Shown: piece by piece, positions 57,110 through 64,000 of the stretch | Numbering within the stretch: the first letter of the stretch is position 1 | Layout: every line of letters begins with the position of its first letter | Assembly: GCA_037576215.1 (NCBI GenBank) | Contig: JBANDB010000008.1 | Location: forward strand, 1,550,001-1,614,000 | Direction of reading: 5' to 3' | Source: Armillaria gallica | Lineage: Eukaryota > Basidiomycota > Agaricomycetes > Agaricales > Physalacriaceae | Length of the DNA: 64,000 nucleotides | The notes under the pieces: model-generated | What the model was told of the DNA's origin: nothing | Database searches by the model: none | Seen by the model: the letters and a program-made list of their open reading frames with translations, nothing else | Program-made: the position numbers and the translations under genes

Positions 57110-57620
57110 GCCGCCCAGCTAAACATTCGTTACACTGTTTCGAGGAACCACTGAACCTTCAGCCTGCGGCGGTCGGGTACTCCAACCACACCTGGAAAAG
57201 GTGCTGATCCATGTGCAGCCTTCACCAATCTCTGGTTTGTGGATAACATGAGACGGGAAAGCAGTGGGGCTTGGTTCCCAGTAAGTATCAACATTGATTG
57301 ATCGCCATTTCGATAAATAAAACAACGCAGGAAGGTGCAAGCTGCTTTTGTCGCGTACCTACAGTAACAGAAAGAAGGAAATGCCGGCCCTCTCCTCGTC
57401 GCAGGATTTGTAGCCCGCCAAATTGCTTTTGGGACGCTGAAACTAATGCCTGGGTGTACGGGAAAGGTTGACGAGCAACTTTCACAGATTCGGAGGGGGA
57501 GGAATGCATGCTCGCAGCTCATTGGGTCTGCCTTCAACACACTTTCATTGTATCTCACCCACTCTTGTCGTCCCTCGGTGCGTCCTTCGTTCAGTTCTGG
57601 TACGGCCCAGATTCACATCA
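57110..57620 (+). pseudogene. SET/MYND-type protein pseudogene, copy 2 (fragment)
   Basis: Similar to 53430-53860. The best part encodes GNAGPLLVAGFVARQIAFGT and LKLMPGCTGKVDEQ, at about 57375-57475; copy 1 has a stop codon within the same segment. The stretch around 57540-57600 also matches copy 1 (ATCTCACCCACTCTTGTCGT). Upstream and downstream parts are too decayed for a reading frame. Confidence 0.65.
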
Positions 57621-57683
57621 TACGATATCCTGTGAGCGATGGTGTCTTCATTTCTTCTCTTGAGCTTTGAAGGATTTTTAGGC

Positions 57684-57898
57684 TTATAACAAAGTACAAA
57701 GTCTTGATTAGACTGTATACAGTCCCGTAACTTTGCAAAGCGAAGCGAGTGCAAATTACATGACAGCTGTCATTCACCTGTTGCGTTTTACGACACAGTA
57801 CAAGTCTTTTGGACTGACTTTGTACATTCCCATAGCGATGCTCCCTTCCGTCTACGACAAAGTACAAATTCCTCAGTTGGCTCTGTACAGTCCCGTAA
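57684..57898. repeat. Three hairpin-forming repeats of about 47 bp
   Basis: Units at about 57684-57730, 57787-57834 and 57853-57898 share the pattern ACAAAGTACAAGTC ... GACTNTGTACAGTCCCGTA. Within each unit the two halves are complementary (GTACAAAGTC against GACTTTGTAC), so each can fold back. They have no coding sense. They may be ends of small transposons or a satellite seed. Confidence 0.6.
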
Positions 57899-58471
57899 GG
57901 CTGAATTCTATAGAAGCGCCCAAATCCTGCGGCCTTAAATGACTCCGAAGTAGTCCCTCGTGCCAGTTGTCACTTCGTATTCGCGCCTCACTTTCAGCGC
58001 CCCCTCATTCCAGCTATTAAGATGATTCCATGACGCGTCTTTCAAACGGAACAGGAACGTCGAGCAGCTCACAATGCTAGTAGTCGACGATGTTATCAGA
58101 AGTAAGAAACATAATTATAAGAGCTCTGAGCCGTAAACTGAAGCTCTCTTGCCAGGCATCGTCATGCCATCAATCAGCGTCGACGCGAGACATCAAGCTG
58201 CTGGAAATCCGAACAATCGAGTACAAAGGTATGTGGGGTGATGACTCTTTTGATCTGGTTCTCATTCGTACGCTTCTAGCTGTGTGGAACCTTTGATTCG
58301 GCCGGCGGCACGACAGACTGATATCGAGATATCAAGTTAAATCGGGAGAAACACATGTGCAGTATGTCTCTTGAACGTCCTCTCACTAGAGCTTGATGTC
58401 TGATTTCGACTTCAGACGCAGCTCAGATCTAGCAGAAGCACTCTCTAACAGAGAACGATCCACGCCGCCTC

Positions 58472-58702
58472 GTGGACAAGATTTGCCATGCGTACATTGA
58501 TCCTATCGGACATGCACAACTCAGGGTACGGCGACGTGTGATTGAGAATACTCTCACTCGACTTTCCCATTTCGAGAAGTTGGGATATGAATATGAGCAT
58601 GTTGTCCTGAATAGTGCAGGGGTAGGAAAAGATGTGGAGCGGGTGCAGTGCGTGTATTCATCAGTTGTTTTTTTTGGCTGGAAGACTTGTGATGCGAGGT
58701 GA
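58472..58702 (+). other. Unrecognised open frame with protein-like composition
   Basis: Reads MDKICHAYIDPIGHAQLRVR, then RRVIENTLTRLSHFEKLGYE and YEHVVLNSAGVGKDVERVQ. In-frame sequence may begin upstream of the Met (ENDPRRLVDKICHAY). Amphipathic and charged, with no known domain that I can name. Surrounding DNA is decayed, so it may be a fragment of a duplicated gene. Confidence 0.3.
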
Positions 58703-58763
58703 TGAACAGTCTGGAAGATCTACAAGCGAGGTATGATGATGATGGTATCTATTATAGCGCCTC

Positions 58764-58783
58764 GGACCCCATTTATGGGGTCC
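58764..58783. repeat. Perfect 9-bp inverted repeat with 2-base loop
   Basis: GGACCCCAT and ATGGGGTCC separated by TT. Strong potential hairpin in otherwise featureless DNA. Confidence 0.5.
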
Positions 58784-59354
58784 ATGCTCCACTGCATGCT
58801 TCGTATTGCTACTATAGGTCGCTGGGCGCTGGGTCACTAACTAGTACGTTGGTGTCGTAGATGTATGTAAACTATCGTAGGAGCTTTATCGCAATTGGTA
58901 TAGGCTTTTCGTAGGGTATGTAACTTGTGATCTGGGTATCTAAGAGACAAGATGGGGGTCCGCGTTGTGTTCTTTCGAGCATTGCGGGAAAAAGTTGGTC
59001 CCGGGTTTTGAGCGTTCGGATGTGTGATTGGTGTTGACGCTGTCGTAGGTAGGAGTTATGGGGCCCACATGAGAGGTTCGAAGAGTTAGGTAAGGAAGCT
59101 CGCCTCTGGCCTGGTGAGGGTGGCGATGATTGCGGCTTTACTGCACAGGATCGGCTTGGGATACAGGTACACTAATAAAGAGATATGCTTTTGTAGTGAG
59201 GATGATTATCGCGATTAATTTTCGATAAACAATCCTGTGATAATTAGGGAATGCGGTTCGCACCGTTGGGCTTAGTCATTCTGTAGATGAACAATTTTTT
59301 GATGGGATGTTACACAGCAGGTTATTCGCAATGAGAACCCTGCTTCAAGTTCAT

Positions 59355-59560
59355 TTCTGGGTCGAAGGCGAATTTGTATTTCTCATCGGATTTAAGGCAG
59401 AGTCCGAGCCTACCGAGGCGGCGCCTTCCGTGGAGGTTGGCGCGTGATTCGCTGGCCCGCGCTGCTCGTCGTCGTATCTTTATGGAACTAGAAGCAGGAC
59501 CACCAACTTCTACATTGTTTATCATTGGTTAGACAATTCCCAATTAACTGAGCTAAAGGC
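59355..59560 (+). pseudogene. Duplicate of the MET16 last intron, last exon and 3' UTR
   Basis: About 59368-59496 matches 52886-53005 closely: the end of the last intron (GGATTTAAG), the last exon encoding AESEPTEAAPSVEVGA against AESEATKTAPSVEVGA, the stop and the following 60 bases. Weaker similarity continues into the spacer after MET16 (ACTTCTRCNTNGTTTNTCATTGG). No upstream exons are present, so it cannot make PAPS reductase. Confidence 0.82.
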
Positions 59561-60797
59561 GAATGACCAGGCCCAGACGTGGGTATACAACGCCTTCTAC
59601 CTATCCAGACCAGATGTTGCTTGGGATGAGTCCGGGATAGGGGCGTACCAACTCTAAGGCTGGCCCACCGACATTGTTGACGCATGTATGACGCGTTCCG
59701 ATCAGTATATGCGCCTCCGACTTGAAATTCTCCTTTCCTTCCTTCTCCCACTATCTCTCTGTCATTAGCTGACGATGCGGCTGTCTGTTCATCGTCTCTT
59801 CACATAACGCGTCATGAAGAGGTCCATCGAAATGAGGAATTACTTACACTTACACTGGCATCAGGCTCTTCATCTTAGGTTTTCCCGGGCCTACTACAAG
59901 ACTTGCCGCGAAGCTGTATCAAGTCTGTGTTAAGATTGATTCGGATACACAACCAACTTCCAAGCTCTAAAGGGGTCCTTCTTTGGTTCTTCGGTGCCTA
60001 TCACTGCATCAGCCCTGTGCTTGTCGGTTAAACTTGGAACCAGAAGGCCTTTTTTTCTTCGGTTCGAAAGCTGTTACTCAGGGAAACAGCAAGCTTTTTA
60101 GTCCAGCTTCGAGCTGTGAGCCTGGCACTGCTGCCACCTGACAGCCCTGGTAGCCAAATTTACTGTAAAGGCGCGCGTCCGATGCAAGTAGGAGGACCAG
60201 TGGGTACATGTTCACTTGAAGAAAACACTAGGGAGACAGAATTCGACGGATACGACAACGCTCTACTCTCAAGAATCGACATAACAACATACGGTATACT
60301 GTCCAGTAGAACTGGCTTACTTATTGAATGTGGCTAGAGCGCTGGAACTACTGTTCCCGAGTTCCCATTTCTTATCGGAATTCGTAGCAGAATCCGAGGC
60401 ACCCCAGAACGGGGTCGGCGCGTGATGCGTTGGTTTGCACTGCTCATCAGTGTTTGCTCATCTCGTCACATCTTCGTTGGTTGAGAAGCACCCACATGCG
60501 TTCTTATACGGCATCCCGGATTCCTTCCGAGCATCCCCACTGACCCCAAAGAATTTAAGAAAAGGCTCAAATATGCTGCTATCATGTGATCAGCACTGAT
60601 GGAAATTGCGTGCCCTGCAAATCAATCATTGACTTTGAATCTGCGACACCATTTCTACTCAGCGTAGCGTTATTTCAGACGGAGAATCTGAGCGAACTCA
60701 ACAGCATGACATCGCCTTGGATGCCTTAAAAGGCTGATCTGACCTTCAAATCGTCGCTATCTCTGTTTCATCGCTCCCTCCACGGTCTTTACTAGCG
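59561..60797. other. Intergenic region, mostly decayed sequence
   Basis: Apart from the small MET16-like fragment at 60385-60450 I see no gene or clear repeat. The last 150 bp should hold the RNase III promoter; no TATA box is evident. Confidence 0.4.
60385..60450 (+). pseudogene. Second, weaker copy of the MET16 3' end
   Basis: GCAGAATCCGAGGCA and GTCGGCGCGTGATGCGTTGG recall the last MET16 exon and its stop, but with a deletion between them. Shorter and more diverged than the copy at 59355. Confidence 0.5.
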
Positions 60798-61989
60798 ATG
60801 GCGCTCAAGTACGTCCTGCAGGCTAGAGTCTGTTTTGTTATGCTAAAGGATGACTAGACCAGATTTGGGACCACAGGATTCCCTACTTCCTCCGCTACCG
60901 GACATCAGAGACGATAACATAAGGATCCAAGTGTTTACACACAGGAGCTTTTTTGCACGACCTGTGCATATATTTGAGGACCACCCGAATGATCTCAGCC
61001 CTGATAATGAAAAGTACGGCTCTGACCATGCAGAGATCGGCTTTATACTGACGGTGGCTAACGCAGACTCGAGCATCTGGGGGATACGGTCTTAGGGCTG
61101 GTGGTGACACGCCTCATGTTGGACATGTATCCTGGCCTCCGGGTAGGTCCGTCGACGGTGAGTGGCCCCACATGCAAGCTTTATGATTGGCGGGCTTAAT
61201 AGGCGGCAGAAAATTCGTGCTCTAATCGTTGGGAACGCCACATTGGCGCATATGTTCGTGTAACCTTTTTCGATATTGACGCATCCCATGACGTATTGTG
61301 GTTTAGTTCCCTCAAGTATAAGCTGCCTGACAAACTTCGCTTGCATCCTGCGCAGGCACTGACCCTTCGTGCCTCGACGAACGTCCAAGGTAAGCGCCCT
61401 GAGTCAAGCGCGCATCATTTATTCATGTGCTTCATATACAGCTGATGTATTTGAGGTAAGCGTCAATTACTCCTCGGCGCTCGAAAGCAATTTTCATTTT
61501 CATCAGTCTTTTGTTGGAGGTCTGTATGTCGACCAGGGCCTGGATAGCGCCCAGGCTTGGCTGTATGAGCTGTTCCGGCCGTTCGTTGAGCTAGCGTACA
61601 ATATCGTACGCACACAGCATGGCTTGCCCTCAGCATGTGCCCCGCCTTCCCCGCCTCCGGCGCACCCAAAATTCCCGGCCCGCCAGCCCCTTGGGCATGC
61701 TGATCTCAATGTCACCGAGACGACTGTTGGCCATCTCGGGCTCTTCAACCAGCATCTCCAGAAAGCCAACCGGCAAGTTGAGTGGATCTACTCCATCCGC
61801 GACCCCGATTCGGATGACGGGGAGGAAGTCGACCCGGAGATGTCAAAAGGAATCAAAACCACACCTGTGTGGTACGTCAAGGTCGTCGTTGATGGGGAGC
61901 ACTTTGGCAAGGGCAAAGGGAATACGAAGAAGGCAGCGCGGAACGAGGCGGCCAAGGAGGGCTTGAAGAAGTTGGATATCAATGTTTAG
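60798..61989 (+). CDS. Ribonuclease III with C-terminal dsRNA-binding domain
   Basis: Endonuclease cutting double-stranded RNA. The short first exon MALK joins to MTRPDLGPQDSLLPPLPDI, then IQVFTHRSFFARP. The RNase III signature is formed by splicing at about 61016-61066: NEKLEHLGDTVLGLVV, with Glu and Asp at the catalytic positions. The second catalytic pair is in ADVFESFVGGLYVDQGLDSA. A Pro-rich linker (SACAPPSPPPAHPKFP) and a segment of about 80 residues separate it from a double-stranded RNA-binding domain, TTPVWYVKVVVDGEHFGKGK with KKAARNEAAKEGLKKL. All four acidic residues are kept, so activity is likely; roles in rRNA or small-RNA processing are both possible. The mitochondrial L44-type protein is less likely because those lose catalytic residues. 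Confidence 0.88.
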
Positions 61990-62520
61990 TGAGTTGCCCC
62001 TTTGATCTTGCACAGTTTCTCCAGACTGGGGCTGGACATCTGGGCTAGCTGCAGTGTGAAGAGGCCGTGGATAGGGAGATCGGTCAATCAACCAATTGGG
62101 TATCAAGTGCGACATCGGAGGGAGTGGGGTAAATGGTTTATAGTTGCGAAAAAGTGGGTCAGATGACGGGTTGCCGTGGGGTACGCACACTGTAAATATT
62201 TTGTAAGAAATGCGATTATCGTCGGCTTTCTGCGGATCTGGGCACGGAAATAGTTCTCATGAGTGTATGCTTTGCACAAATCACGTATGACACAACGGGC
62301 CGTGGAGTGTGACACGTATCTTCGACGCGACCTCGTAGGAATTGCAGATCGTAAGTAGTATTTGAAATCTTATCCGGACACCGAGGAAAGCTGATGAATC
62401 ACGATCTATTACAAGCAGCGCGGGCCTTGAAGGTGGGGCAGTGTAGAAGTGGACGAGCAAAGGAATAAGTACATGAAAGCAAGAGACGACATTATTAGAA
62501 TGTTGAGACGTTGCATGCAA
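61990..62520. other. Intergenic region between convergent genes
   Basis: 3' regions of RNase III and cytochrome b5. Short open frames only; nothing recognised. Confidence 0.45.
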
Positions 62521-63176
62521 TCATACAGATCCCGTAGAGTAGAATCTCCAGGCAAAGTAACCTCCCAACAGTGCGAGTGGGATAAAGTACATCATACTGG
62601 CAAGGAAAGATAAACATACTGTCGGCTGGAGATAACGGCGACGTACTTAGAACCCTGCTCGACAGCACCGGACACCCTCGACGCTTGAGCGGCCGCTGCG
62701 CCTGACTTGATATCGAGGCCCTGTGTAACGGTTAACGCACTATCTTCGAACTCGTGGCGGGCAGCGTACGCTGTTTTTGTCGAATTCACCCACTAACAAG
62801 CCGGGAAGGAGCGCCCTGGCCTCGTCTGAGTGACCAACATCCTCGAAACCCTCCGTCGCGTCATGACCTGGATAACGGTGAGAGCGGCTCAGTAAGCGAA
62901 CACAGCCGGGGCTGACCTGCTTCAGCTAGGATAACTTCGTCTCCTCCAGGATGCTAGAAGGGCTGTGAATGGCGTGCAAAGGTGCTGTATGGTGATAGAA
63001 GCCTACTTCGTCGAGGAACTTTGTGACATCGTACACTGTTGCTCGGCATCGTCAGACAAAACAGAGAATTGTGATTGGCCCAGGAAGCCCGTACCCTTTC
63101 CACTGATAAGAAGGTATATGGAGTCCTTGGTCGTGTGAGCACGGAGCTCTTCGTAGGTGACAATCTTTTCAGACAT
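62521..63176 (-). CDS. CYB5: Cytochrome b5, tail-anchored
   Basis: Haem electron carrier of the endoplasmic reticulum for desaturases and P450s. The Met at 63176 ([20 protein letters not shown]) fits the family start better than the one at 63200. Splicing joins SGK to [10 protein letters not shown], then [13 protein letters not shown] (first haem His) and [20 protein letters not shown] (second haem His). After an exon with [20 protein letters not shown] the last exon encodes the membrane anchor [20 protein letters not shown] and ends at 62521. Five exons, all in frame. Automatic tracks could miss it because no exon is long. Confidence 0.94.
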
Positions 63177-63938
63177 GGTAGGTGGAAAGGAGGAGGCCAA
63201 GGAACGGTCAGGCTAAAAGTGGATTCAAGGCCGTCCACGTCGCGCGACTTTATAAGTTTTATTCTTTTCCCACGATTTCACCGATTCCTTGGAACTACTC
63301 TGGACCGACCTTTTACAGTACACACACACTCTCTTCACATTTAGACCGTTTACCTTACAAGTACGATACAAGCGTAGATACGTTACCATACCAAGCAAGC
63401 ACCCAAGTAGTGATAGCACCAGATGTATGCACACCCTAAAGCCTAAAGGGCGTAGATACTTAAAACCCATTCATTCACTCTGGACCGACCAATATACAAG
63501 ATATGATAGGACGCGTAACCGCCCCTATTACACATAGATACTACAGAATACAGAATATACGCCTAGTTTAGTACTCGAATGGCCATAGTAAAGGTGTACA
63601 GTAGTAGCTGGCAGTTCAAGCGTGGACCAAGCATCGGTCAATCTTCCACTGCACGAGTAGGGGTAACGAAGGCAAGAAAAAGCCGTGTTCCCAGGCATTC
63701 GTGCGTGGCATGGAGAACTCAAGATAGTACTTGGCAAGGAAAAGACGTCGTATTGTGCACTGAGTCAGAAGACAAAGAAGCGGACTGAGGAAAAAAAAAC
63801 TTTTATAGCCTCATCGCAAACATAGACAAATAGCTTAGGTAACCCGAAAATACGGTTCCGCTCTTCGTCTTAACCATCAAAATCCAGTACGCGCAAGCTA
63901 CGCGGTCGTGTCCAGTCATTCCTTCAACTCCGTACATC
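63177..63938. other. Intergenic region with a 13-bp direct repeat
   Basis: No gene supported. CTCTGGACCGACC occurs at 63298-63310 and again at 63478-63490, 180 bp apart. The last part is the promoter side of the gene starting at 63939. Confidence 0.45.
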
Positions 63939-64000
63939 ATGGCTGACGACTTTGCTGATATCCTGGGCAGCGACTCCCTGCCTGTCAGACGTGAGTTCTC
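63939..64000 (+). CDS. First exon of a gene leaving the window
   Basis: ATG in good context (TCATCATGGC) opens MADDFADILGSDSLPV, followed by a splice donor GTGAGT at about 63991. Acidic start; the family cannot be named from 17 residues. Confidence 0.55.
   Translation, partial: MADDFADILGSDSLPVRREF

Noticed and set aside
1..64000. CRISPR arrays, bacterial operons or a viral insertion
   Set aside because: The window is eukaryotic with spliced genes throughout; no regular spacer-repeat structure and no viral structural or replication genes were seen.

Overview
This window is nuclear DNA from a filamentous basidiomycete, most likely an Agaricomycete (mushroom-forming or wood/litter-decay fungus). 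The evidence is gene structure (many 45-60 bp GT-AG introns, very short intergenic spaces on both strands) and gene content: a PA14-containing GH3 beta-glucosidase, a GH18 chitinase, an AA7-type oxidase, an F-box-like protein, a CipC-like stress protein and a two-module lectin-like secreted protein, mixed with housekeeping genes. The species cannot be named from the sequence.

Layout. 0-11 kb is a nutrient and secretion block: GH3 beta-glucosidase (cut by the window start), an MFS sugar transporter with two one-base frameshifts, a GH18 chitinase, a secreted M28 aminopeptidase and a CipC-like protein with nine short helical repeats. 13.5-16 kb holds a frame-broken F-box-like gene and a chimeric duplicated fragment. 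16-25 kb is mostly housekeeping: eIF3f, TOM7, an RNF220-like E3 ligase, a FAD monooxygenase, mitochondrial ribosomal protein uS7m and a Maf-type pyrophosphatase. 25-33 kb is accessory: a secreted degenerate kinase-like protein, an AA7 oxidase whose last exon has been tandemly duplicated, and a disordered Pro/Ser/Tyr protein. 33-52 kb is dense housekeeping: NDUFAF5, a C2H2 zinc-finger protein, a Ser/Pro-rich protein, the Pol I second subunit RPA135, NUP98, and RCF2. 52-61 kb starts with PAPS reductase MET16 and a lectin-like secreted protein, then becomes a decayed region with a MITE-like element, two SET-domain pseudogene copies, hairpin repeats and copies of the MET16 3' end. 61-64 kb holds an RNase III, cytochrome b5 and the first exon of a gene leaving the window.

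How the genes relate. GH3, the sugar transporter, GH18 chitinase, M28 peptidase and AA7 oxidase fit extracellular polymer degradation and uptake. Several genes serve mitochondria (TOM7, uS7m, NDUFAF5, RCF2), but they are scattered and I see no operon-like system. Four divergent pairs share promoters of only 82-125 bp.

The most interesting signals are structural: a duplicated uS7m/FAD-monooxygenase segment with a 2.6 kb internal deletion, a 183-bp duplication of the AA7 terminal exon, a MITE-like element with 27-bp terminal inverted repeats, the repeat-bearing CipC-like protein with a GC-AG intron, and the patchwork of decayed local duplicates downstream of MET16. I did not find a convincing new multi-gene system.
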